Assembly (NCBI GenBank): GCA_964414415.1 | Contig: CAYPWJ010000040.1 | Coordinates: forward strand, 1 to 5,925 | Length of the DNA stretch: 5,925 bases | Direction: 5' to 3' | Source: CAZESS01 sp964414415 | Lineage (GTDB): Archaea > Thermoplasmatota > E2 > UBA202 > DSCA01 | Notes under the pieces: generated by a model | What the model was told of the DNA's origin: nothing | Seen by the model: only the letters and a program-made list of their open reading frames with translations | The model's database searches: none | Position numbers and translations under genes: made by a program | Shown: piece by piece, positions 1-5,869 of the stretch | Layout of the letters: each line of letters opens with the position of its first letter | Numbering within the stretch: the first letter of the stretch is position 1

Positions 1-11
1 TATTCCGGGTC

Positions 12-1166
12 ATGAAGAAGGGAGACTTTCTGTTTACCTCTGAATCCATGGCGGAGGGACATCCGGACAAGGTGTGTGACACGATAAGCGACGCGGTCCT
101 CGACGAGATACTTCGGCAGGACACCGATGCACGGGTGGCCTGCGAGACGATGGCAGGTATGGGCTTCGTCATCGTGAGCGGTGAGATAACCACCGAGGCA
201 TACGTCGAGATTCCAGAGATCGTGCGGGACGTGATCGCCGATGTGGGCTACGACAAGCCGGTCTACGGGTTTGACTACAACACCGTCGGCGTGCTCACCA
301 GCATCCACAGCCAGTCTGAGGACATCGCGATGGGGGTCAACAAGGACGACGAGATCGGCGCCGGCGACCAGGGCATGATGTCCGGCTACGCCACCACGGA
401 AACAAGGGAATACATGCCGCTGACCATCGTGACGGCGCACAAGCTCGCCCGCCGGCTGGAGGAAGTCCGCAAGGAGGACATCCTGCCGTATCTGCGGCCT
501 GACGGAAAGACACAGGTGACGGCCAGCTACGAAGACGGACAACCGCAGCATCTGACGTCCGTGGTCATCGCGGCGCAGCACGACGAAGACGTGGAACTGG
601 GGAAACTCCGCGAGGACATCCAGCGGGAGGTCATCGAACCCGTGTGCAGCGAATGGCTCAACGACACAGCAAGGTTTTACATCAACAACACCGGTCGATT
701 CGTCCAGGGCGGCCCGGTCGCCGACGTGGGAATGACCGGGCGGAAGATCATCGCTGACACCTACGGCGGCGTGGTAGGCCACGGCGGCGGCGCGTTCTCC
801 GGGAAAGACCCGACCAAGGTCGACAAGTCGGCGGCCTACATGGCACGCTACATCGCAAAAAACCTCGTGGCTGCCGGGATATGCGAGAAATGCGAGGTGC
901 AGCTCTCATATGTCATCGGCATCACGGAGCCGCTCTCCCTGATGGTGGACACATTCGGCACCGGGCGCATCCCCAACCAGGATATACTCAAGCTGGTCAA
1001 CGAGCATTTCGAGACGAAGCCGAAGGGCATCATCGAGCAGCTTGACCTCCTGCGCCCCATCTACCGGAAGACCAGCAACTACGGCCATTTCGGTCGCAGC
1101 GACTCCGACTTCACCTGGGAGAAGACCGACCTGGCGCCGGTGCTCCGCGACGAGGCAGGACTGTAG
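12..1166 (+). CDS. metK: S-adenosylmethionine synthetase, bacterial type (MetK)
   Basis: Cytoplasmic enzyme making S-adenosylmethionine from methionine and ATP, the main methyl donor. The 384 residues match the usual bacterial MetK length. Family landmarks seen in order: the N-terminal FTSES...EGHPDK segment (residues 8-20, with His17, Asp19 and Lys20), the signature GAGDQGMM (116-123), the DVGMTGRKII segment (238-247), the glycine-rich GGGAFSGKDPTKVD signature (258-271) and NYGHFGR (356-362). The ATG at 12 fits because bacterial MetK proteins start only a few residues before FTSES. Only 11 bases lie upstream, so its promoter cannot be judged and no clear Shine-Dalgarno is visible. Most archaea instead use a divergent archaeal-type synthetase of about 400 residues, so the bacterial type next to archaeal genes suggests lateral acquisition (inference). 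Identity is essentially certain. Confidence 0.98.
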   Translation: MKKGDFLFTSESMAEGHPDKVCDTISDAVLDEILRQDTDARVACETMAGMGFVIVSGEITTEAYVEIPEIVRDVIADVGYDKPVYGFDYNTVGVLTSIHSQSEDIAMGVNKDDEIGAGDQGMMSGYATTETREYMPLTIVTAHKLARRLEEVRKEDILPYLRPDGKTQVTASYEDGQPQHLTSVVIAAQHDEDVELGKLREDIQREVIEPVCSEWLNDTARFYINNTGRFVQGGPVADVGMTGRKIIADTYGGVVGHGGGAFSGKDPTKVDKSAAYMARYIAKNLVAAGICEKCEVQLSYVIGITEPLSLMVDTFGTGRIPNQDILKLVNEHFETKPKGIIEQLDLLRPIYRKTSNYGHFGRSDSDFTWEKTDLAPVLRDEAGL

Positions 1167-1170
1167 CGCA

Positions 1171-1182
1171 TACATTTAAATG
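1171..1182 (+). promoter_or_regulatory. TATA box of the UspA-like gene
   Basis: TACATTTAAATG contains TTTAAA at 1175-1180, centred about 26-27 bp before the ATG at 1204. That is the usual archaeal TATA-to-transcription-start distance, so transcription should begin at or next to that ATG, giving a leaderless mRNA. The upstream in-frame ATG at 1180 lies inside this box and so should not be transcribed from this promoter. Confidence 0.75.
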
Positions 1183-1195
1183 CCGTCCCGGCATT
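1179..1195 (+). repeat. Perfect 7-bp inverted repeat between TATA box and start
   Basis: AATGCCG (1179-1185) and CGGCATT (1189-1195) are exact reverse complements around a 3-nt TCC spacer. The repeat overlaps the end of the TATA box and reaches to 9 bases before the ATG at 1204. It could be an operator for a repressor blocking TBP/TFB or polymerase. Alternatively, since ATTT follows, it could be a weak hairpin terminator for metK, whose stop lies 13 nt upstream. The symmetry is seen directly; the role is inference. Confidence 0.5.
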
Positions 1196-1203
1196 ATTTG
1201 ACG

Positions 1204-1641
1204 ATGGCACAACCATTTGAGCGAATCATCGCCCCCATCGACGGCTCAGAGGGAGCAAAAAAAGCAGCCCGCACGGCCATTTATCTGGCACAGCATCTCG
1301 GCATCGACGTGGTGGCGCTCTACGTCGTCGACTCATCGCTGATCGCCAAGATTCCGTCACCCGAGGACCTGGGTTCGTTTAACGTAGATGCTTTTCTGGA
1401 GAAGGAGGGGCTTACGGCGCTGGACGAGGTCGAGAGCATCGGGAAGGAGATGGACGTGACGGTCGAGAAAAAGATGGTGGAGGGCATCCCGGACCACGAG
1501 ATCATCGAGCTGGCCGGCAAAAACGATCTCATCGTTATGGGGAGCAAGGGCATGACCGCCCTGGACCGCATCCTCATCGGCTCCGTATCCGAGAAGGTTA
1601 TGCATCATGCGGACGGGCCAGTCATGATCATCAGGGAATAG
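1204..1641 (+). CDS. Universal stress protein, UspA family, single domain
   Basis: Small cytoplasmic alpha/beta nucleotide-binding protein of 145 residues, typical of single-domain Usp proteins. Visible features are the first strand ending in a conserved acid (IIAPIDGSE, Asp13), strand VVALYVVD (36-43), and the C-terminal phosphate-binding motif G-x2-G-x9-G-S at Gly113, Gly116, Gly126 and Ser127, followed by the last strand PVMIIRE (139-145). The intact motif predicts the ATP-binding subclass. The family is linked to stress and energy sensing; the specific job here is unknown. The start at 1204 is preferred over 1180 because the TATA box centre lies about 26 bp upstream, the 1180 ATG is within that box, and MAQPFERII leads straight into the first strand. 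It has its own promoter and is probably transcribed independently of metK. No T-run terminator follows. Confidence 0.93.
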   Translation: MAQPFERIIAPIDGSEGAKKAARTAIYLAQHLGIDVVALYVVDSSLIAKIPSPEDLGSFNVDAFLEKEGLTALDEVESIGKEMDVTVEKKMVEGIPDHEIIELAGKNDLIVMGSKGMTALDRILIGSVSEKVMHHADGPVMIIRE

Positions 1642-1768
1642 GCGCTTGGTACCGTCGACGCGGCGAAAAAGCGGCATGGGTAGACACGGTGCCCTGACGA
1701 GACAGGTGATCCAGGTATATGGAAGAGAGTCTCGCTTCGATACATGCCATCGATATCGCTCCAGTAAC

Positions 1769-1780
1769 ACTTAATAAATC
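1769..1780 (+). promoter_or_regulatory. TATA box of the tRNA-Arg gene
   Basis: ACTTAATAAATC, centred near 1774-1775, lies about 26 bp before the first base of the mature tRNA at 1801. The 127 bases between the UspA stop and this box hold no convincing gene. They contain a possible 8-bp imperfect hairpin (GGTACCGT at 1648-1655 with ACGGTGCC at 1686-1693, one G-T pair) of unknown meaning. Confidence 0.7.
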
Positions 1781-1800
1781 ACGGGCATTATATCGCCGTC

Positions 1801-1875
1801 GGGCTCGTGGCCCAGCCTGGAAAGGGCGACAGCCTCCTAAGCTGTAGAGCAGGGGTTCAAATCCCCTCGGGCCCG
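1801..1875 (+). tRNA. tRNA-Arg, anticodon CCT (reads AGG)
   Basis: The 75-nt sequence folds into a full cloverleaf. The acceptor stem is GGGCTCG (1801-1807) with CGGGCCC (1868-1874), including one G-U pair. The D stem is GCCC/GGGC (1810-1813, 1824-1827). The anticodon stem is ACAGC/GCTGT (1829-1833, 1841-1845) around loop CTCCTAA, placing anticodon CCT at 1836-1838. A 5-nt variable loop precedes the T stem AGGGG/CCCCT (1851-1855, 1863-1867) with loop TTCAAAT. The discriminator base is G1875. No CCA is encoded and no intron is seen. The next gene starts 16 nt downstream with no obvious terminator between them. Confidence 0.97.
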
Positions 1876-1891
1876 CTTTGCCGAGGGTACG

Positions 1892-4018
1892 ATGAGATGG
1901 AAAGCGATGCTCGTCGCGATGCTGGTTTTCCTCCCGCTGCATGCAGCCAGTGCCGACCACACCACCGACCTGGAGATGGCATGGATCCGGGCGCCTCGCT
2001 CCGTCACTGAGGGTGCGCTCCCGGCCGTCACCGCCCGGGTGGACAACCACGGGAGCAGGGTGGTGCGGAACGTGACGGTCTCCTTTTATCTCGATGTCGT
2101 CAGCGAGAAAACGCTCATCGCGCGACGGCGCTACGACAGCGTTAACGTCTACCGCCGGCCACGTGTCACGTGGGACACCACGGGCGTCACGGGTACACAT
2201 ACCGTCATCGCCCGCGCCGAGCTCCGGGATGCATCTGCCTCGAGCAACGTCGCCACGACCACCGTGACTGTCCGGCGCAGCGAGCCTGGCCCAACGGCGC
2301 GGCAGCTGCTCATATCTGAGATATATCCACATCCATATCCAAGGAGAGACAACGAATACATCTGTCTTCACAATCCCACGGGACAGCCGGTTAACCTCTT
2401 CCACTGGCGGCTCACCACGACGCCGCGGCGCCGTCCCGACGAGCAGACAGCCGTCGTGTTCCCCAACATCCACATCGACCCACATGAGACCATGTACATC
2501 GCGCAAAACGCGTCTGCCTTCAGCAACGCAACAGGTATCAAGGCGGACTATGAATACGGCGACGGCGGTGCCACGTCCAACCTGCAGGAGCAGGGATGGT
2601 TCGTTCTCTCAAACGACGGCGCGGCGCTGTCCCTCAAGGATGGATACAACTATACCGTCGACAGCGTCGTCTACGGCGACGGTCACCCCTGCGAGGGGTG
2701 GAACGGTTCGCCGGCGCCAGCCCCGGGGGAGGGCACGCTGTTGCATCGATGGGACGTATCTCGTGATAGCAACGACAGCCGTGACTGGCGCAGCAGGAGG
2801 CTGGGCGCCTCGACGTGGCAGCCCAGAGAGGTCACATTCACGGGAAACGTGACGGTGTTCGCCGCTCCCGACACCGCGTTTTCCGTCATACAGGATGTGA
2901 TTGCCGGCGCCTCCGACAGCATCTACCTTAACCTGTACACGTTCACCAGCCCGTGGCTGTGCGACTGTATCTGCCAGGCGGCGGCCCGTAACGTCTCCGT
3001 CACGGTGCTGCTCGAGGGGCAGCCGGTCGGCGGGCTGAGTATCGAGGAACGCTGGGTTGCATCTCGCATCGCCGAGGCAGGAGGAGACGTCCGGTACATG
3101 TACGGCGAGGAACGACGACGCTACGCCTACGACCATGCAAAGTATGCAGTCGTTGACAACCACACGGCCGTCATCAGCTCTGCCAACTGGGGTGCCACCG
3201 GCGTGCCGCCCGCCGAGAGCTACGGCAACCGCGAATGGGGGATCGTGCTCCGCAACGAACGCATCGCCTGGTTCCTCCGGCGGATACTGCAGGATGACCT
3301 CGCCGGCCGTGACGTCGTTTCCTTCAACGCCTCCAACGAGACATACGGGGCACCGCCGTCTATGTATCTGCCACCCAAATGGCTTCCCGCGGGGGACTAC
3401 CATCCATGCTGCCGGGCACGCACCATCACCGGCACCTTCGCCTGCACGGTGGTGACGGCGCCGGATAACGCCGAGCGGGCCATCTGCAATATGCTGGATG
3501 CAGGGCGCCAACGCATCCTCGTGGAGCAGGCATACAGCGAGGCGTGGTGGAGCGACGGGTGCAGCCCGTTTCTTGACTGCATCAAGGAGCATCGACGCCG
3601 CTGCAGCGACGTCCGGATGCTCCTCAATCAAAATCCCGCCTATACCGGGAGCTGCAAAGACAACAACGCGACGCGCCGCTACCTCGAGCGACACAACGTT
3701 TCAGCGCGCTTCCTGTACACCAACCGGTCGCCGCTGGTCAACGTCCACACCAAGGGAGCAGTCGTGGACAACGCGACGCTGATATCCTCGATAAACTGGA
3801 ACGAGAATGCGGTCCGCCACAACAGGGAGCTCGGCGTCATCGTCGAAAACAGCGAGGTGGCGGCATATTTCGCAAAGGTATTTAACCACGACTGGCATCT
3901 TGCTGGAGAAGAAGAGAAGGATACATCGATGTTGCGCTATGGACATGGTAAACTGTTTGCCGTCGGCGTCGTCTGGGCAGCCGCTGCCATGCTGCTTGTC
4001 CGTCACTGGAGGGACTGA
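1892..4018 (+). CDS. Surface-anchored tandem phospholipase-D-family protein with CARDB and lamin-tail domains
   Basis: A predicted extracytoplasmic hydrolase of 708 residues. It has a signal peptide (basic start, hydrophobic core, cleavage likely after Ala-Ser-Ala at 19-21), a CARDB-like beta domain (about 26-127), a lamin-tail (LTD) domain (about 136-290), and two PLD domains (about 318-465 and 512-665). A single membrane helix (about 688-703) ends in the basic tail RHWRD. Both catalytic HxKx4D motifs are intact: His415/Lys417/Asp422 and His619/Lys621/Asp626, each followed by ISS(A/I)NW and NRE(W/L)G. Two HKD motifs in one chain form one active site in this superfamily, cleaving phosphodiesters in lipids or nucleic acids; the substrate cannot be read here. 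By eye there are 15 N-glycosylation sequons and 13 cysteines, fitting a surface location. GAGGGT at 1883-1888 is a plausible ribosome-binding site for the ATG at 1892. It has no room for its own promoter and is followed after 2 nt by the rhomboid gene. Confidence 0.9.
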   Translation: MRWKAMLVAMLVFLPLHAASADHTTDLEMAWIRAPRSVTEGALPAVTARVDNHGSRVVRNVTVSFYLDVVSEKTLIARRRYDSVNVYRRPRVTWDTTGVTGTHTVIARAELRDASASSNVATTTVTVRRSEPGPTARQLLISEIYPHPYPRRDNEYICLHNPTGQPVNLFHWRLTTTPRRRPDEQTAVVFPNIHIDPHETMYIAQNASAFSNATGIKADYEYGDGGATSNLQEQGWFVLSNDGAALSLKDGYNYTVDSVVYGDGHPCEGWNGSPAPAPGEGTLLHRWDVSRDSNDSRDWRSRRLGASTWQPREVTFTGNVTVFAAPDTAFSVIQDVIAGASDSIYLNLYTFTSPWLCDCICQAAARNVSVTVLLEGQPVGGLSIEERWVASRIAEAGGDVRYMYGEERRRYAYDHAKYAVVDNHTAVISSANWGATGVPPAESYGNREWGIVLRNERIAWFLRRILQDDLAGRDVVSFNASNETYGAPPSMYLPPKWLPAGDYHPCCRARTITGTFACTVVTAPDNAERAICNMLDAGRQRILVEQAYSEAWWSDGCSPFLDCIKEHRRRCSDVRMLLNQNPAYTGSCKDNNATRRYLERHNVSARFLYTNRSPLVNVHTKGAVVDNATLISSINWNENAVRHNRELGVIVENSEVAAYFAKVFNHDWHLAGEEEKDTSMLRYGHGKLFAVGVVWAAAAMLLVRHWRD
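4008..4012 (+). promoter_or_regulatory. Shine-Dalgarno for the rhomboid gene, inside the preceding gene
   Basis: GGAGG lies in the last codons of the surface hydrolase gene, 8 nt before the ATG at 4021, a good spacing for initiation. With the stop at 4016-4018 it points to translational coupling of the two genes. Confidence 0.8.
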
Positions 4019-4020
4019 CC

Positions 4021-4932
4021 ATGCTTGAAGTCCTCGTCGGCCACGTCGGCTCGCTCATCGCGTGCCTCATCATCGTCGGCGGGCTGGCCTACGCAGCGAG
4101 GCAGCGCATTCTGCTCTCCCAGGCCATCATCGTCGTCAACTTCGTCATCTTTTTCCTGATGGTGTTGACATCCGCGGAGCCGTTTTCGCTTTCGATGGCA
4201 GCATCCCCGGTGTTCCGTGACCTGGCGTTCCGGCCTGTCTACCTGGAGCAGCCGCTCCGGCTCTACACCCTGTTTACCTCGCTGTTCGTCCACGCTGACA
4301 TTCCCCACATCCTGCTGAACATGATCGTGTTTCTCCTCGTCGGCGTCCCCTTTGAGCAGCGCGTCGGCAGCACTCGCTTTTTCGTGCTCTACGTCGCTAC
4401 CGGCGTCGTTGGCGCGTTGCTCTTCACTGCGTTCAACCCTGGCAGCCCCGGCTTTTTGGTCGGTGCCTCCGGAGCTATCTTTGGTGTGCTGGGCAGCTTC
4501 GCGGCGCTGTACCCCCGCGATGAGGTGGTGATGCCGCTGCCGGTCTTCATCATCCTGTTCATCCGTATGCCGGTCATCGTGGCCACGCTTGTCTTCGCCG
4601 GCATGGAGACCCTCTACGTGTTCAGCGGCATATCCGACAACGTGGCGCATCTCGCCCACGTCGGTGGGCTGGTCTCCGGCATCGTGCTGGCCGCGGTGAT
4701 CGGTAAGCCTCCCGGGACTTCGACGGAGAAGCTGCCACTCGACCGGCTCGCCGCGCTGGTGACCACGGACCGTCAGCGTGAGCTGCTTGAGCAGGTGCGG
4801 GAGGCCGATGAGCCCGAGGTGCAGGAGGCGTGGCTGTCGACGCTGCTCCGTGAGCTTGAATGCCCGGACTGCGGCGGGACCCTTGTGCATCGCAACGGGA
4901 TCATCTGCCAGCGGTGCGGCTGGCGTCCGTAG
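4021..4932 (+). CDS. Rhomboid-family intramembrane serine protease with C-terminal zinc ribbon
   Basis: A 303-residue polytopic membrane protease predicted to cut other membrane proteins within or near their transmembrane helix. The rhomboid core is complete: H-x4-H-x3-N in TM2 (His91, His96, Asn100), the nucleophile in GASGAIFG (Ser150), and the catalytic histidine in AHVGGLVSG (His213). Hydrophobic segments are seen near 7-25, 33-50, 92-111, 119-138, 146-163, 171-194 and 208-227, suggesting an extra N-terminal helix before the six-helix core. A soluble helical region (about 238-280) then leads to a C-terminal CPDC...CQRC ribbon (Cys281, 284, 296, 299) likely to bind zinc. A strong ribosome-binding site and a 2-nt gap tie it to the upstream surface hydrolase gene, probably one mRNA. 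Its 3' end faces the presenilin-like gene across 11 nt. Confidence 0.95.
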   Translation: MLEVLVGHVGSLIACLIIVGGLAYAARQRILLSQAIIVVNFVIFFLMVLTSAEPFSLSMAASPVFRDLAFRPVYLEQPLRLYTLFTSLFVHADIPHILLNMIVFLLVGVPFEQRVGSTRFFVLYVATGVVGALLFTAFNPGSPGFLVGASGAIFGVLGSFAALYPRDEVVMPLPVFIILFIRMPVIVATLVFAGMETLYVFSGISDNVAHLAHVGGLVSGIVLAAVIGKPPGTSTEKLPLDRLAALVTTDRQRELLEQVREADEPEVQEAWLSTLLRELECPDCGGTLVHRNGIICQRCGWRP

Positions 4933-4943
4933 CCCGGCAGGGA

Positions 4944-5804
4944 TCAAAAGCCGATGATGGTACCGTGCATCGCGATGCTTGCGATCAGGAAGCCGGCAAT
5001 GGCGCCGCCGTTGAGGCAGGGAAGGCCGGCCTGCGGCTTCCCCATAGCCGCCAGTCGCATGAGGAAAAGATAGCCGATGAAGGCTCCGATGATGGTTGGG
5101 ACGGCGACCGCCAGACCGGCGTGGATGTAAGCCGCTGCGCCCAGGATGCCAGGAATGATGGCGTCACCGAGGCCCATAAACAGGGCGTCGCGTTTTGTGC
5201 CGAGCTCCGTCTGCTCAAGAAATGAATAGCTGCTTTTCTTCGGTACAACCATGAGCAATGGCAGGTTTTCGCCCATCACCGTGTCAGCGAGGCTGAGCAT
5301 GTGCTTGGTCTTGTACACCGAGATGGCGTCGTAGGCGGCCAGGATGACGAGCAACGCCAGGATGAGTGGGATGACGAGCGACGTTGCAAAGATAGCGATG
5401 ATGCCGCCGGCCAGGAGAACGCCGATGGCGTCGACCACGTACCATTCGGGATACAATGCAAGCAGCGCAATCCCCTCCAGGGCGTATCCGGCCGCGAGTG
5501 GGACCGCAAAGGCGGGCATCACTATCGCCAGGAAGGCCTCCAGGATATAGAAGAGGGACATGAAGAACACAAAGAGAATGATATACCTGATGGCATCCCG
5601 GCGATAGCGTGCGATGAACAGGATGACGGCGGTGAACACGACGACGACCAGCACAATCTGCAGGATGTTCATCGGGTCCCCAGGATCTTCGAAGGCCTGC
5701 ATGCCGGCCGCCTCGAAGGGCTGCACCGCTGCGAGGGCGATAAACTGCGCTGCCAGGAAGAGCGCGCCCATTGCGAGGACGGCAAGCCATTCAGTGTCGT
5801 CCAT
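4944..5804 (-). CDS. Presenilin/signal-peptide-peptidase-like aspartyl intramembrane protease
   Basis: A 286-residue membrane protease of the GxGD aspartyl class (peptidase family A22), with about nine hydrophobic segments. The two catalytic aspartates are in AAYDAISVYKTKHM (Asp159) and MGLGDAIIPG (Asp214), joined by a soluble loop of about 50 residues containing MVVPKKSSYSF. The C-terminal QAGLPCLNGGAI (258-269) corresponds to the PAL motif, here with Cys263 in the middle position. The overall pattern closely resembles the crystallised Methanoculleus presenilin homologue, as recalled from the literature rather than aligned. I place the start at the ATG at 5804: the TATA box centre is about 25 bp upstream of it, implying a leaderless mRNA. 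The in-frame TTG at 5813, which would give 289 residues, lies upstream of the expected transcription start. It converges on the rhomboid gene but has its own promoter. Confidence 0.94.
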   Translation of the reverse strand: MDDTEWLAVLAMGALFLAAQFIALAAVQPFEAAGMQAFEDPGDPMNILQIVLVVVVFTAVILFIARYRRDAIRYIILFVFFMSLFYILEAFLAIVMPAFAVPLAAGYALEGIALLALYPEWYVVDAIGVLLAGGIIAIFATSLVIPLILALLVILAAYDAISVYKTKHMLSLADTVMGENLPLLMVVPKKSSYSFLEQTELGTKRDALFMGLGDAIIPGILGAAAYIHAGLAVAVPTIIGAFIGYLFLMRLAAMGKPQAGLPCLNGGAIAGFLIASIAMHGTIIGF

Positions 5805-5825
5805 CGCCTGCAAATACCGGGTGAC

Positions 5826-5833
5826 TATATAAA
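5826..5833 (-). promoter_or_regulatory. TATA box of the presenilin-like gene
   Basis: On the minus strand this reads TTTATATA, centred about 25 bp before the ATG at 5804. This favours a leaderless transcript beginning at that ATG and argues against the TTG at 5813 as the start. No upstream BRE is clear beyond the purine-bearing GAACACACG. Confidence 0.75.
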
Positions 5834-5843
5834 CGTGTGTTCT

Positions 5844-5853
5844 GAAAAAGAAG
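5844..5853 (-). terminator. Possible T-rich terminator of the partial right-edge gene
   Basis: The minus strand reads CTTCTTTTTC about 16-25 nt after the TAA of the gene ending at 5870. Archaeal RNA polymerase commonly stops at oligo-T tracts without a hairpin. The tract lies just upstream of the presenilin-like TATA box, so it would insulate that promoter from read-through. The T-run is only five uninterrupted bases, hence the low confidence. Confidence 0.4.
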
Positions 5854-5869
5854 GGGAAGAGATGCCGGG

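Noticed and set aside
1180..1203. Longer UspA start at the ATG at 1180
   Set aside because: That ATG is inside the TATA box (TTTAAATG), and the extra eight residues add nothing to the Usp fold; 1204 sits at the expected transcription start.
1676..1774. 32-codon open frame (ATG at 1676) between the UspA gene and the tRNA
   Set aside because: It has no ribosome-binding site, an arginine-rich composition with no recognisable pattern, and a stop inside the tRNA promoter.
1801..1875. tRNA gene as an integration site for a mobile element
   Set aside because: No integrase gene and no second copy of the tRNA 3' end were seen in the window.
2311..2346. AT-rich patch with TATA-like ATATAT and AAGGAG inside the hydrolase gene
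   Set aside because: No start codon follows at a usable distance; the bases encode the conserved start of the lamin-tail domain (ISEIYPHPYP).
2609..3694. 361-codon open frame on the minus strand inside the surface hydrolase gene
   Set aside because: No recognisable domain, no promoter or ribosome-binding site, and the opposite strand encodes the conserved lamin-tail and HKD domains.
4003..4947. 314-codon open frame on the minus strand opposite the rhomboid gene
   Set aside because: Its translation is a low-complexity charged string rich in His, Asp, Glu and Arg, and the plus strand has every rhomboid catalytic motif. It is a GC-driven antisense shadow.
5805..5813. TTG start at 5813 for the presenilin-like gene
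   Set aside because: It lies only about 16 bp from the TATA centre, upstream of the expected transcription start, whereas the ATG at 5804 is about 25 bp away.
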